From the NCBI RefSeq assembly GCF_000189255.1, contig NZ_AEVS01000077.1, positions 1 to 64,000 on the forward strand: a DNA stretch of 64,000 nucleotides, in the 5' to 3' direction. Of the stretch, positions 34,966-43,787 are shown piece after piece (the first letter of the stretch is position 1; every line of letters begins with the position of its first letter). Made by a program: the position numbers and the translations under genes. The notes beneath the pieces were generated by a model. The model made no database searches and had not been told where the DNA came from. It was given only the letters and a program-made list of their open reading frames with translations. The DNA comes from Vibrio brasiliensis LMG 20546 (lineage in GTDB: Bacteria > Pseudomonadota > Gammaproteobacteria > Enterobacterales > Vibrionaceae).

Positions 34966-36957
34966 TTAAAGGCCTTTTAAGTATTGATTATTGTTCGTTG
35001 GTGTTATCACTGAGCTTAGTTCTTGGATACTTTGCTGATTGGGCTCTTCAAGTAGCGCTAGAAACGCCTCTATCAACTCCGGCTTACTCAGTGAAACATG
35101 GGTTTCAGTCTGAATATCGCGCAGGTCGATCAACACATCAGTAAACAGTTGCGGCAGATCTTCCAGTACTTGTAGGTTCAAGACATTGTGTTCACTGTAA
35201 AGCGAGTTATGGCTGCCTTTGTGTTTCTGCACCACATAAGGGTTATCTTTTAGATTAATGATTGAAGTGCGTTTTTCACAACGCTTCAGACAACCTTTAT
35301 TGACTTTAATCTTGCGGCATCCTTCCGTTTGCTGGAACAGACATTGACGGCTGGTCAGTAGCGTATTCGGATGATAGATGCTGTAGAAGCTGCGCATACT
35401 TTGCGGACGTTTAATGTGGCGCATCTGCTTCATATTCAACTCGTTAGAGATAAAGGCTCCGCTAGCGGCAAACTCTTGCTGTAAACACTTGAAGGAGTAT
35501 GAGTTGACGGTGTTCATCTGTGGACCTGCCACCCAACCCAATCCAAGCTGTCTGGCAAGCATCCCAACGCCAGAATTATTGGTAATCAATAGCGCAGGTC
35601 TGATGGCTTCCAGAAATGCTCCTGCTGCCTGGTAATCATCACCAATTAAAATCGCCGGGAACCACGGTTTAAGATTTGGATTAGCCTGAAACAGCTCAAT
35701 CATTGTATCGAGTTCTGCAGCCAGACCCATCGGAAGTTGGAGGTAGACATCGACATTGGTGTTTTCGCACAGCATGGCTTCCTGTGGTGATGAAATAAGT
35801 ACTGAAAGCTTTGCGGCGCCGAGGCGCGGTTGTGGTTGAGGCAACGCGGGTAAACTCGGTACGTCCACCGCGCCTTTGAGGCTGCGACCAGAGCTCTGTT
35901 CACTGCTGATATCAAAACCTTCAGTTACCTTAGCGACCTTCTCTATGATGGCGGTTTTGTCATCGTAAAGCTTCTTCTTAACCTGTTGAACATCTTCAGC
36001 CGTCTGACACTGATAGATTTTCGAGAAGTGCTTTACTGCATGGTCACGTGGATTATCGATGTACATCGCTTTACCAAAGTCACCCTGTAAGAAGGCATTG
36101 GAGAAGTCGCGGTTAAATACGGTGTAGAGCTCGCGAGTGTCGCTGGATAGTTCGACACCATCACACAGGCGGTCAATCTGCTTACGCCAGTTATCTACGA
36201 CTGTGTAAACATAATGCGATTTCTTGATTCGCCCTTCTACTTTAAGTGAGTAAACCCCAGCATCTACCAGAGCTTCCAGATCGCCGAAGGCTGAGTTGTC
36301 CTTCATGTTTAGTGGATAGTTGTTGCCGGTTTTGGTTGTCTGGTACTGTTCGCGACATGGTTGGCTGCAACGACCCCGGTTACCTGATGCCCCGTTACGC
36401 GCTGAGCTTATATAGCAGATACCTGAAAAACCAATGCAGTACGAGCCATGAACAAACACTTCCATCATCACGTTATGCTGACGGCCAAATTGAGCCAGAT
36501 GTTTAATTTCATTGATGTTCAGTTCACGTGACAGATTTACCCGACTGGCTGTTAACCGATTGAGGAACAGGATCTGTCCTTCATTGTGCGTGTTCAACTG
36601 GGTAGATGCATGCACATCTAAATCTGGAAAATGATGTTTCAGAATGTAGGCGAGGCCAAGATCCTGAACGATAACGCCGTCTATCTGAGTGGTGTTCAAC
36701 TGACTGAGTAAGCGCACAATGGCTGGGATTTCACTCTCCAGAATTAAGACATTGAGAGTGAGAAAAATTTTGCAGCTGTGCTGATGAGCGAGATGGAGCA
36801 CCCCATTCAAGTTGTCCAGAGTCAGATTGGTTGCTCGGTTGCGGGCATTAAAGCGGTCTAGTCCGCAGTATATTGCATCTGCGCCAGCGGCAATCGCAGC
36901 CTTGATTGAGTCTAAATCTCCACCAGGTGCTAACAACTCAAATTGATCGCGTGTCAC
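34966..36957 (-). CDS. rlhA: 23S rRNA hydroxylation protein RlhA (U32 peptidase family)
   Basis: A 663-residue U32-family protein, close in length and layout to E. coli RlhA (YdcP), required for hydroxylation of C2501 in 23S rRNA. Despite the family name, a proteolytic role is not expected. Features: ELLAPGGDLDSIKAAIAAGADAIYCGLDRFNAR at the start, VFVHGSYCIGFSGICYISS near 170 and the iron-sulfur cysteines in GNRGRCSQPCREQYQ. A further cysteine set is in GCRKIKVNKGCLKRCEKR in the C-terminal part. It faces the YcaO operon end to end and is unlikely to belong to it. Confidence 0.9.
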   Translation of the reverse strand: MTRDQFELLAPGGDLDSIKAAIAAGADAIYCGLDRFNARNRATNLTLDNLNGVLHLAHQHSCKIFLTLNVLILESEIPAIVRLLSQLNTTQIDGVIVQDLGLAYILKHHFPDLDVHASTQLNTHNEGQILFLNRLTASRVNLSRELNINEIKHLAQFGRQHNVMMEVFVHGSYCIGFSGICYISSARNGASGNRGRCSQPCREQYQTTKTGNNYPLNMKDNSAFGDLEALVDAGVYSLKVEGRIKKSHYVYTVVDNWRKQIDRLCDGVELSSDTRELYTVFNRDFSNAFLQGDFGKAMYIDNPRDHAVKHFSKIYQCQTAEDVQQVKKKLYDDKTAIIEKVAKVTEGFDISSEQSSGRSLKGAVDVPSLPALPQPQPRLGAAKLSVLISSPQEAMLCENTNVDVYLQLPMGLAAELDTMIELFQANPNLKPWFPAILIGDDYQAAGAFLEAIRPALLITNNSGVGMLARQLGLGWVAGPQMNTVNSYSFKCLQQEFAASGAFISNELNMKQMRHIKRPQSMRSFYSIYHPNTLLTSRQCLFQQTEGCRKIKVNKGCLKRCEKRTSIINLKDNPYVVQKHKGSHNSLYSEHNVLNLQVLEDLPQLFTDVLIDLRDIQTETHVSLSKPELIEAFLALLEEPNQQSIQELSSVITPTNNNQYLKGL

Positions 36958-37166
36958 TACTAATCTCTTTACTCATATCGAAAATGAGCACGCATTCTAC
37001 GGGTTTCAACCCCAGCCTGTGGCGTTAGTTAACCTTTTATTAATCTGGGTCAAAAATCGTAGCGGATCTAGCCATTGTGGCGGAGAGTGTATCGCTACAC
37101 AGCCTCATTATTAGCTGTAGTGTTCGGTATAAAACTTGCCGCTCAGGGTTGCAATTCGTCTTAATT

Positions 37167-37200
37167 GCTTTAGTGTTATACCTATGTATAACACTAAAGC
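37167..37200. promoter_or_regulatory. perfect palindromic operator of the GntR/ABC operon
   Basis: GCTTTAGTGTTATAC at 37167-37181 is exactly mirrored by GTATAACACTAAAGC at 37186-37200, with CTAT between: 15-base arms. It ends 21 bases before the regulator's start codon, overlapping the promoter or leader. YtrA-type GntR repressors use such palindromes to control their own ABC operon. Confidence 0.8.
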
Positions 37201-37221
37201 GCAAGTGATAAGGCAAACTTC

Positions 37222-37593
37222 ATGACAGATTGGAACGAAACACAGCCTATCTTTCGTCAGCTAGCCGACCGGATCATCGAGCAGATTCTGCAGGGTGTTT
37301 GGTTAGAAGGGCAGGCTTTGCCTTCCGTAAGGTCTGTGGCTAGTGATTTAAAAATCAATCACATCACAGTGATGAAAGGCTATCAGTTGCTGGTGGATGA
37401 AGATTTGGTTGAGAAAAAGCGTGGTCAGGGAATGTTTGTTGCCTCTGGTGCGCTGGATCGTCTTAAGGCGGCTCAAAAGCAAGATTTCATTGAACAACAA
37501 ATTCCATCTATCGCCACCAAACTACAACAGTTAGATATTCCATTGAATGAATTTATTGAACGGTTAACGCTGCACGTTGAGGGTAAACAATGA
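37222..37593 (+). CDS. YtrA-subfamily GntR repressor
   Basis: A 123-residue GntR regulator. Its winged helix-turn-helix is at residues about 10-75 (PIFRQLADRIIEQILQGVWLEGQALPSVRSVASDLKINHITVMKGYQLLVDEDLVEKKRGQGMFV in pieces), followed by a short helical dimer domain. This short C-terminus defines the YtrA subfamily, in which the regulator leads and represses an ABC transporter operon. Its stop overlaps the ATPase start by four bases. The 34-base palindrome upstream is its likely site. Confidence 0.92.
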   Translation: MTDWNETQPIFRQLADRIIEQILQGVWLEGQALPSVRSVASDLKINHITVMKGYQLLVDEDLVEKKRGQGMFVASGALDRLKAAQKQDFIEQQIPSIATKLQQLDIPLNEFIERLTLHVEGKQ

Positions 37594-38459
37594 GTGTATT
37601 AATCAATGCTCACCAGGTGAGTAAACAGTACTCAGGTCGTGTGAAAGGTCAGGGCGAAGCAATAAAAAATATCAGTTTCGAGTTAAAGGCCGGGCAGGTA
37701 CTAGGCTTGCTGGGTCACAATGGTGCTGGTAAATCTACCCTAATCAAAAGTTTGCTGGGTGCCCACCAGTATAGGGGTGATATTAAGGTGTTGGGTCTTG
37801 AGCCTGTCACACAGCGCGCAGGGGTGATGCAGCATCTCTCGTACATTTCAGATGTGAACGTATTGCCAGATTGGATGACGGTTGAACAGCTAATCCGTTA
37901 TACCTCGGGTGTTCATCCAAGCTTTGATCAGACTAAAGCAGAGCAAGTGATCGCTAAAACAGACATCAAGCCAAGCAGCAAAATCAAAGCCTTGTCTAAA
38001 GGGATGAAAGTGCAATTACATCTGGCGATAGTTATCTCTACAGATACTAAGGTACTGATTTTAGACGAGCCGACATTAGGTCTGGATCTGGTTTATCGAG
38101 ACACTTTCTACCGCCATTTGCTTGAGTGGTTCCACGATGGTGAACGAGCGTTGATCATTGCCAGTCACGAGGTTTCTGAAATTGAGCACTTACTGACTGA
38201 TGTCGTGATACTGAAACATGGTCAGGTTGTGCTGCAGTCATCAATGGAGCAGGTTGCTGAAGATTATGTGATTGTTGAAACTGGACATTATCAGGCAGCG
38301 CAAATCGAAGCTCTCCAGCCACTTTCCAGTGAACAGGGACTCGGCAGCACCCGTTGGCTCTTACGAGCAGAGCAAGCGGAGCAGTTGGAGGATGTCGACC
38401 GAATTTACAATGTAAAACTGGCGGACTTGTTTTTGGCTCTGCAAAAGGAGGCGGTGTAA
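37590..38459 (+). CDS. ABC transporter ATP-binding protein
   Basis: A 289-residue ATPase with Walker A LLGHNGAGKSTL near residue 42, signature LSKGMKVQLHLAI near 133, Walker B LILDEPTLGLDL near 155 and the H-loop IASHEVSE. The signature LSKGM is the variant common in the YtrB/BcrA group. A C-terminal 70-residue extension follows, as in drug/peptide-resistance ABC ATPases. Probable role with the permease downstream: export or membrane sensing of a cell-envelope-active compound; the substrate is unknown. Confidence 0.9.
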   Translation: MSVLINAHQVSKQYSGRVKGQGEAIKNISFELKAGQVLGLLGHNGAGKSTLIKSLLGAHQYRGDIKVLGLEPVTQRAGVMQHLSYISDVNVLPDWMTVEQLIRYTSGVHPSFDQTKAEQVIAKTDIKPSSKIKALSKGMKVQLHLAIVISTDTKVLILDEPTLGLDLVYRDTFYRHLLEWFHDGERALIIASHEVSEIEHLLTDVVILKHGQVVLQSSMEQVAEDYVIVETGHYQAAQIEALQPLSSEQGLGSTRWLLRAEQAEQLEDVDRIYNVKLADLFLALQKEAV

Positions 38460-39289
38460 TGAACGCTAATTTTTATATGCTTGAGAAAGAGTGGCTGGAA
38501 CACAAAATCATTACACGCATCCCGGTTGTACTCTTGTTGTGTGGTGTTGTTTTTCTGCTGAGTCTGTTAATGAACTCGACCATTCAGAGTAATGTGACTT
38601 TTGAACTGACTTACCAGAATGATGGGTTTGAATCTGGTTTTGAGTTGGGTAAGCAACTGAGTCATATGGTGCTGGTTTTCTCGGGTCTGTTATCGATACT
38701 GTTGACCAGTCTCTACTTCCCGAAAACTTTGCGTAAAGAGCGTCAGGAGGGCAGCGTGATGTTCTGGCGTAGTATGCCGGTGACTGATTTGAACATCCAC
38801 GCAGTCAAGTTAGCTTTCGGTCTGCTTGTGGTACCGTTAATCTGCTCGATGTTAGTCTTCTCGGCTGATTTCCTGATGTGGATTATTAACCTTGTGATGT
38901 CTGAGCAGTTCCCACTTTTCTTTACCGGAGAGTCGTTGTTCTATGTCGTTAGTCACTGGCTAGAGTTTGTTGGCCGCATGTGGTTGGTTGGTCTGGCACT
39001 GCTGCCTTTTGCCACCATCGCAATGGCGATATCGCAAAAGGTCAATTCACCGTTACTGGTGATGTTAGTTGGTTTTTATGTGATTAAGCTGCTGGCAAAT
39101 AATCTGTTTGCGACAGATGTGATTGGCCACTTCTTTAGTGCCATCACAAGCTTACCACTCGATGTGATGATTGAAGCAAACCCAATGACCGCATTCGCTA
39201 ACGCTGGCATCATCAACTTGCTGCTGTTTGCTGGATTAGGCGTTGTTGGGCTGGCGGTGAGTTTAAGGCTTAGTCGCACGCTTGATTAA
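38459..39289 (+). CDS. ABC transporter permease (ABC-2 type)
   Basis: A 276-residue membrane protein with about six hydrophobic segments (near 17-37, 75-95, 115-140, 175-195, 200-222, 248-268), of the ABC-2/YtrC type. Its ATG overlaps the ATPase stop as TAATG, and GGAGG is eight bases upstream, so it is translated in coupling with it. It is the last gene of the GntR-ABC operon and a strong terminator follows. Confidence 0.87.
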   Translation: MNANFYMLEKEWLEHKIITRIPVVLLLCGVVFLLSLLMNSTIQSNVTFELTYQNDGFESGFELGKQLSHMVLVFSGLLSILLTSLYFPKTLRKERQEGSVMFWRSMPVTDLNIHAVKLAFGLLVVPLICSMLVFSADFLMWIINLVMSEQFPLFFTGESLFYVVSHWLEFVGRMWLVGLALLPFATIAMAISQKVNSPLLVMLVGFYVIKLLANNLFATDVIGHFFSAITSLPLDVMIEANPMTAFANAGIINLLLFAGLGVVGLAVSLRLSRTLD

Positions 39290-39303
39290 GCGAGAATGGA
39301 AAC

Positions 39304-39334
39304 AAAAAAGGTAGCAAATATGCTACCTTTTTTT
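39304..39334. terminator. Rho-independent terminator after the GntR/ABC operon
   Basis: AAAAAAGGTAGCA and TGCTACCTTTTTT enclose a 4-base loop, with seven T after the stem on the + strand and six A before it, so it can act both ways. Confidence 0.92.
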
Positions 39335-39352
39335 GACTGTATGAATAGGCTA

Positions 39353-39505
39353 TTACGCTTTCTTCAGGTCTTTAGCTGGGTAAGTCAGTGACATGCCATC
39401 CACTGAAACGCGAACGTAGAAACCGCCGCTACTTAGGCCTACAACTACCATCTGACCTAAATCAATGCCTTTTGTTGCTACAACAACATCATCAATTGCA
39501 AACAT
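39353..39505 (-). CDS. small uncharacterised protein (50 residues)
   Basis: A 50-residue protein starting MFAIDDVVVATKG and ending YPAKDLKKA. It looks strand-rich (GQMVVVGLSSGGFYVRVSVDG), like a tiny beta barrel. AAGGTG lies five bases before the ATG, and codon use resembles the neighbours. It fills what would otherwise be an empty gap between a terminator and the MCP. No family recognised. Confidence 0.7.
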   Translation of the reverse strand: MFAIDDVVVATKGIDLGQMVVVGLSSGGFYVRVSVDGMSLTYPAKDLKKA

Positions 39506-39629
39506 GGAAACACCTTGAAGTTAATAAATAGACTTTTATAAATCTCTCGGCGCGGATTAAAGCAGCAATTGGGTGCGACAACTAATCAGGTTATTTGTCG
39601 TTAAGACAAAATTATTTTCTATTCACTAA

Positions 39630-39647
39630 GCCCTGTAGCTACAGGGC
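39630..39647. terminator. short perfect hairpin after the MCP-hemerythrin gene
   Basis: GCCCTGTAGCTACAGGGC is a perfect 18-base palindrome just beyond the MCP-hemerythrin stop codon. In the leftward direction it is followed by TTAGTG, a weak T-run, so terminator function is likely but not certain. Confidence 0.55.
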
Positions 39648-39653
39648 GCTTTG

Positions 39654-41246
39654 TTAGTTTAAGTTGTTGTCTTTAAAGCTATCAACATACGCTTTGTCTT
39701 CACGCATGATGTGGTTACTGAGCCAGTTTTTCAAAAATGTCATCAGTTCATCGCCAATCTCTTCACCGCGTTCAACTCGTTTTTGAAAGTCCAGAACCTG
39801 GGAGACTAATTCGGTATGTTTATCGACGTGTTCCCGAGTTTGAGCGTAGTCAATTTGCTCAAATAGCACCTCTTCGTACTTGAAGTGATTTGCGGTGTAA
39901 TCAATCAAACCCTGCACGACACGTTTGATAGACGACAGACCATAGTTGTGTTTTAACAAATGGTATAACTCGTTAATTAAGTGCAGCAGGGCTTGGTGTT
40001 GTCGGTTAATTTCATCAAGGCCAATGTCCAGCTGTTCATTCCAATCCATCAACTTATCGCGTTTGGCCTCTTCCGCTTCGATCTGTCGTTCATCGGTGGC
40101 GAAGCGGTGAAGTAATGAATCAATTTCACCGGATAAGTTGCGCACGGTAATACTGGCAATCAAGGTTTCTTGGGTTGAGCGAACATTGTTGTCTGACTCA
40201 TCAGCAATCAATTGTAAGCATTGTTCAAGGTTCTGTGTTTGTTGCATCTGATCATCAGAAGACTGGGCAATATGTTGTCCGTAGTTACGTACTTCGTCGA
40301 TCTGTTGATTGAGCTCCTTGAAGGTATGTTCCGCGGTTGAGGCTATGTCCAGAGAGCGCGCCATACTGGACTTGTTCTCCTTCATTGTCTCCATTACGTC
40401 ATCGGTTTTAGTCTGTAGGTTGGTGATTTTCTGACGTATCTCTTCGGTTGCTTCCTGCGTTCTCATCGCCAGAGAACGCACTTCGTCAGCCACTACCGCA
40501 AAACCGCGTCCCTGTTCACCTGCACGGGCACTTTCAATCGCTGCGTTGAGCGCCAGTAGATTGGTCTGCTCGGCAATACTACTGATGGTTTCCATCACCT
40601 GACTAATTTGTGCGGTTTCTTCCATCAGGGACTGAAAATGTTCGTTTGAGTTGTCTATCTGCTGATTGGCGTTATCCAGAGCAGACTCAAGAGCCACCAT
40701 ATCCTTGGTGCCTTGATCGGCTTTAGTCTTCGCCTCATTGGCGAGGGCTGAGGTTGATTCACAGTAGCTAGAAACACTTTGAGTAATTTCAGATAACTGA
40801 GTAATGATCTGTCTGGCGCTGTCGACATCCTCTTTCTGACCGATAGCCCCGGATTTGGAAATACCAGAATCTTGTTGAACGGTATCCGCGACACTGACCA
40901 GTCGAGCGGTGGATTTGCGTAGTGCGTGCACGGTACGGGAAATGTCTTCACCAATACGGTTAACGGTGCGCAGTAGTGGTGTGGATAGTTCACCTTCTCC
41001 AGACAGCCTCACTGTGAGGTCACCTTCTGAGAGATTACGCGCTGCTTTACCTATTTTGACTAGCATGCCACCCATAGTGTGGATGATGCTTAGGACGATA
41101 ATATGGTAGAGCGCTATTAACAGCAGCCAACCCCAGGCCTGAAGCATTATTAAATACGCGGCGACGGGTAGGATCAGCAGGGTCATGATTACAGACCATT
41201 GTGTGGGTGAAAGCTGGCTTATTTTAGACACTAGTGACTTAGACAT
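39654..41246 (-). CDS. methyl-accepting chemotaxis protein fused to bacteriohemerythrin
   Basis: A 530-residue protein from ATG 41246 (AAAAGGTG upstream). Two membrane segments close together (near 15-60) leave almost no periplasmic domain, then come HAMP and an MCP signalling region with [32 protein letters not shown]. The last 120 residues are a hemerythrin domain: [42 protein letters not shown] and [12 protein letters not shown] supply the His/Glu/Asp di-iron ligands. Related fusions such as DcrH sense oxygen. It therefore probably reports oxygen or nitric oxide from the cytoplasm. Confidence 0.92.
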   Translation of the reverse strand: MSKSLVSKISQLSPTQWSVIMTLLILPVAAYLIMLQAWGWLLLIALYHIIVLSIIHTMGGMLVKIGKAARNLSEGDLTVRLSGEGELSTPLLRTVNRIGEDISRTVHALRKSTARLVSVADTVQQDSGISKSGAIGQKEDVDSARQIITQLSEITQSVSSYCESTSALANEAKTKADQGTKDMVALESALDNANQQIDNSNEHFQSLMEETAQISQVMETISSIAEQTNLLALNAAIESARAGEQGRGFAVVADEVRSLAMRTQEATEEIRQKITNLQTKTDDVMETMKENKSSMARSLDIASTAEHTFKELNQQIDEVRNYGQHIAQSSDDQMQQTQNLEQCLQLIADESDNNVRSTQETLIASITVRNLSGEIDSLLHRFATDERQIEAEEAKRDKLMDWNEQLDIGLDEINRQHQALLHLINELYHLLKHNYGLSSIKRVVQGLIDYTANHFKYEEVLFEQIDYAQTREHVDKHTELVSQVLDFQKRVERGEEIGDELMTFLKNWLSNHIMREDKAYVDSFKDNNLN

Positions 41247-41392
41247 ACATTCGCACCTTTTGAACTTACCGTTGATCACTCCATTAAATTTAGGCGAAAG
41301 ATGGCGATTACCCACACTAAATGTGCAATTTATTTATCATCAAAATCGTGATTTAGTTTGAGGCGTTGATGTTAGTGTCAATTAAAGGGGGT

Positions 41393-41420
41393 AGAGCCCC
41401 ATTTCGTTGAGTGGGGCTCT
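41393..41420. terminator. hairpin terminator after the DUF1566 gene
   Basis: AGAGCCCCA and TGGGGCTCT form a perfect 9-bp stem with a 10-base loop, 18 bases beyond the stop of the leftward DUF1566 gene. The downstream ACCCCCTTT on that strand is not a clean T-run. Confidence 0.6.
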
Positions 41421-41437
41421 ATTGGCTAAGCTTGCGC

Positions 41438-43000
41438 TTATCGTTTGGGTGGGTGACTTGGCAGTTCATCGCTAGTGATATAGCCATCGTTGTTGCGATC
41501 CAGGCGACTAAAATCTTGTGCTAGTGGTCCTCTAACCTCGGAGCGAGATAGCTTGCCGTCACCATTTTTGTCCAAATCTGCCATCGGGTTTCCGGGCTTA
41601 GCACCGCTGGCTTTGCTTGGGGCAAATGAGGATGGACGCATAGGACCTGGCTGCTGGCTATTCATTTCTGTTTCAGATCCATCTAATTGGTAATGCTTGG
41701 TCTCGCGAACTTCAACGGTTGGGTTCTCAACCAGTTGAGTCTCGTTATCGGTCACACAACGGACGTAGTTCTGATAGCGAACAGCATCACCCTGAGGACC
41801 GTGCCCCTGAGGGTAGTCCTGACCTGTGTATTGTTTCGGGTCACTACGCTGCGCGCCTGCACCGTGAACATCCTTCCAGCTGCCATTCATGAAACCCATT
41901 GAGCGACCAAAAGCGATGTAAGCGGCGTTTTTGCTGTTTTTAAGGTTGGCGTGTGTGGTGCTACTCCAGTAATTTGGGTAGTCGATTTTATCGTCTTCAT
42001 TAACGATGCTCGTCACCTCAAACATAGTGTCGATGGCTGCACTGTTGCTGGTGTCGGGGGATTTGCTGTAATCGACGATCGACTGAAGCTCCTTGGCGTT
42101 CGGTAGTCGCCAGTCAGTGCTATCTGCCAACTCAAGGTTTTCACAGTAACTAAGGGCTGAAAACCAATCCATTCCCTGCTGGCTGTCACCCTGCTGCCAT
42201 GTCAGGCCAGTGGCCAGATCGGTGATGGTACCGTTGTCGTTATCAACAAACTGGTTGATGCCGTAGTCGGTGTTGCCTCTTACGGTCAAAAGGTAGAAGG
42301 TTTTCTCGGTACCACGAGGTGAGGAGGTACCATAACCTTTGATACGTCCATCGATAAAATTGACACCGAAGACGGTCTCGTCGCCATTCATTGTGGTTGA
42401 GACATATTTAGTGCTGCTGAGGTATTGAGAGTCGATAAGTCGTTCTCCGGCCTTAGTATCGCCAGACTCAAAACCAAAAACAGTATGGTCGATGAAAGGT
42501 CGGATTGAGTAGTTACCTGCGCCGCGAATACCACTTGGATCCTGTCCATCAAACATCATTAGTGAGTAGAGCTCTTTGATGGTGGGTACGCGCCAGTCGT
42601 CATAGCCACCAAGTTTAAGCTGCGCGGCATAGCTGATCGCCTGATCATAGGTCACCTTGTCCGCTGCGGTAATCTGACCGTCGCCATTTATATCGATGCT
42701 TTGCGCCCAAATCAGGCCGGTATTGTTGTCTGTGATCGTGCCGTTAGGGTTTACTGAGTAGCTCGCACTATTGCCCTGATATTGAGCATCCTGACCAAAC
42801 CCTGATTCTCCGGGAGCGATACAGGTATCCAGTGTGTTTGAAGTGTCACTACACTGACTCTGATTGGTATCAACTATGGTGTAGCTATATGTTGACTGAT
42901 CAGCAGAGACGGCGCTTGCACTCAGTAACAGCATCATTGTGGTAATTTGGGATAAACGAAAACGTCTGTTTTTCATCACTCGAGTGTCGAAATTGCTCAT
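41438..43000 (-). CDS. exported DUF1566 (Lcl-like) protein with EF-hand calcium motifs
   Basis: A 520-residue exported protein. The ATG at 43000 has AGGAGA four bases upstream; a signal peptide ends near ASAVSA. There are two DUF1566/Lcl C-terminal-type repeats: NNTGLIWAQ with DWRVPTIKELYSLM, and ATGLTWQQG with DWRLPNAKELQSIV. DINGDGQITAAD near 103 and DKNGDGKLSRSEVRG plus DRNNDGYITSDE at the C-terminus are EF-hand calcium loops. A proline/serine-rich linker precedes the last two. It follows the response regulator by 90 bases and a BaeR-box-like repeat lies between them, so it is probably a target of that regulator. Function unknown; a calcium-dependent surface or envelope role is inferred. 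Confidence 0.82.
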   Translation of the reverse strand: MSNFDTRVMKNRRFRLSQITTMMLLLSASAVSADQSTYSYTIVDTNQSQCSDTSNTLDTCIAPGESGFGQDAQYQGNSASYSVNPNGTITDNNTGLIWAQSIDINGDGQITAADKVTYDQAISYAAQLKLGGYDDWRVPTIKELYSLMMFDGQDPSGIRGAGNYSIRPFIDHTVFGFESGDTKAGERLIDSQYLSSTKYVSTTMNGDETVFGVNFIDGRIKGYGTSSPRGTEKTFYLLTVRGNTDYGINQFVDNDNGTITDLATGLTWQQGDSQQGMDWFSALSYCENLELADSTDWRLPNAKELQSIVDYSKSPDTSNSAAIDTMFEVTSIVNEDDKIDYPNYWSSTTHANLKNSKNAAYIAFGRSMGFMNGSWKDVHGAGAQRSDPKQYTGQDYPQGHGPQGDAVRYQNYVRCVTDNETQLVENPTVEVRETKHYQLDGSETEMNSQQPGPMRPSSFAPSKASGAKPGNPMADLDKNGDGKLSRSEVRGPLAQDFSRLDRNNDGYITSDELPSHPPKR

Positions 43001-43064
43001 GGTATCTCCTGACAAGATTCGTTGCTGTTGATGGATTCACTATGAGCGGCAATTGTGCAGGAAC

Positions 43065-43083
43065 TATGGAGACAATATGGAGA
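43065..43083. promoter_or_regulatory. BaeR-box-like direct repeat before the DUF1566 gene
   Basis: TATGGAGA occurs twice with an 11-base period (43065-43072, 43076-43083). On the other strand this reads TCTCCATA twice; the E. coli BaeR box, TTTTTCTCCATDATTGGC, contains TCTCCAT. The 11-base spacing suits tandem binding of an OmpR-type dimer. It lies 65 bases before the start codon. Confidence 0.65.
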
Positions 43084-43089
43084 TCGTCA

Positions 43090-43755
43090 CTAATCCAGCT
43101 CAAACCGATAACCGACGCCATAGACCGACTTGATCCAGTCATATTGATCATTCACCGCCTGAACCTTCTTACGCAGGTTTTTAATATGACTGTCGATGGT
43201 GCGGTCTGTAACTACTCTGCCATCGCTGTAGATCCTATTCATTAACTGATCTCGACTGAAAACTTGCCCATGATGCTGGTTGAAGTAGCAAAGTAATTGG
43301 AATTCTGCCGGGGTTAGCATTACCGGCGTATCATCGACCAGAGTCTGCATCTTGTCTGGATCCACTTTGAGCGGGGAGCGCGTGGTGTGAGAGGGGGTGT
43401 GCTGGAATCGACGTAGAACATTCTTAACCCGGGCAACTAATTCTCTCGGGCTGTAAGGTTTACAGACATAATCGTCCGCGCCTAATTCCAGCCCGAGCAG
43501 ACGATCAATTTCATCCACCTTAGCGGTTGCCATGATTATCGGAATGTCACTGAAGCTTCTCAGTTCACGATAGATGTCTAGTCCATCCCGGTTAGGTAGC
43601 ATGAGATCAAGCAGGATTAGATCTGGATTGTACTGTCTGACCCAGTCAATAACCTCAGCACCATCGCCAATAATATGGGTCTGATAACCACTGTGAGAGA
43701 GGTAATCCGCTACCACGCTGGCTAGTGATGGTTCGTCTTCTACAATCAATATCAT
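43090..43755 (-). CDS. baeR: OmpR-family response regulator, BaeR-like
   Basis: A 221-residue regulator with a receiver domain (acidic EDE at residues 6-8, phospho-acceptor Asp in LILLDLMLPNRDGL near 52, Lys in YVCKPYSPREL near 99) and an OmpR-type winged helix in the last 95 residues (LTPAEFQLLCYFNQHHGQVFSRDQLMNRIYSDGRVVTDRTIDSHIKNLRKKV). It follows a BaeS-like kinase gene by 32 bases. BaeR responds to envelope stress and toxic compounds in E. coli; here the name is by homology of the pair and the matching DNA boxes. Symbol is provisional. Confidence 0.88.
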   Translation of the reverse strand: MILIVEDEPSLASVVADYLSHSGYQTHIIGDGAEVIDWVRQYNPDLILLDLMLPNRDGLDIYRELRSFSDIPIIMATAKVDEIDRLLGLELGADDYVCKPYSPRELVARVKNVLRRFQHTPSHTTRSPLKVDPDKMQTLVDDTPVMLTPAEFQLLCYFNQHHGQVFSRDQLMNRIYSDGRVVTDRTIDSHIKNLRKKVQAVNDQYDWIKSVYGVGYRFELD

Positions 43756-43787
43756 GACTTTCCTTGTTCAGGTTTGTGATTATGCGG

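Noticed and set aside
34966-36957. U32 peptidase as the leader protease of the YcaO operon
   Set aside because: Length and cysteine pattern match RlhA, an rRNA hydroxylation factor; it is convergent, and conserved widely without YcaO genes.
41438-43000. DINGDGQ and DKNGDGK motifs as dockerin modules of a cellulosome
   Set aside because: Single dispersed EF-hand-type loops without the paired dockerin repeat layout, in a DUF1566 protein.
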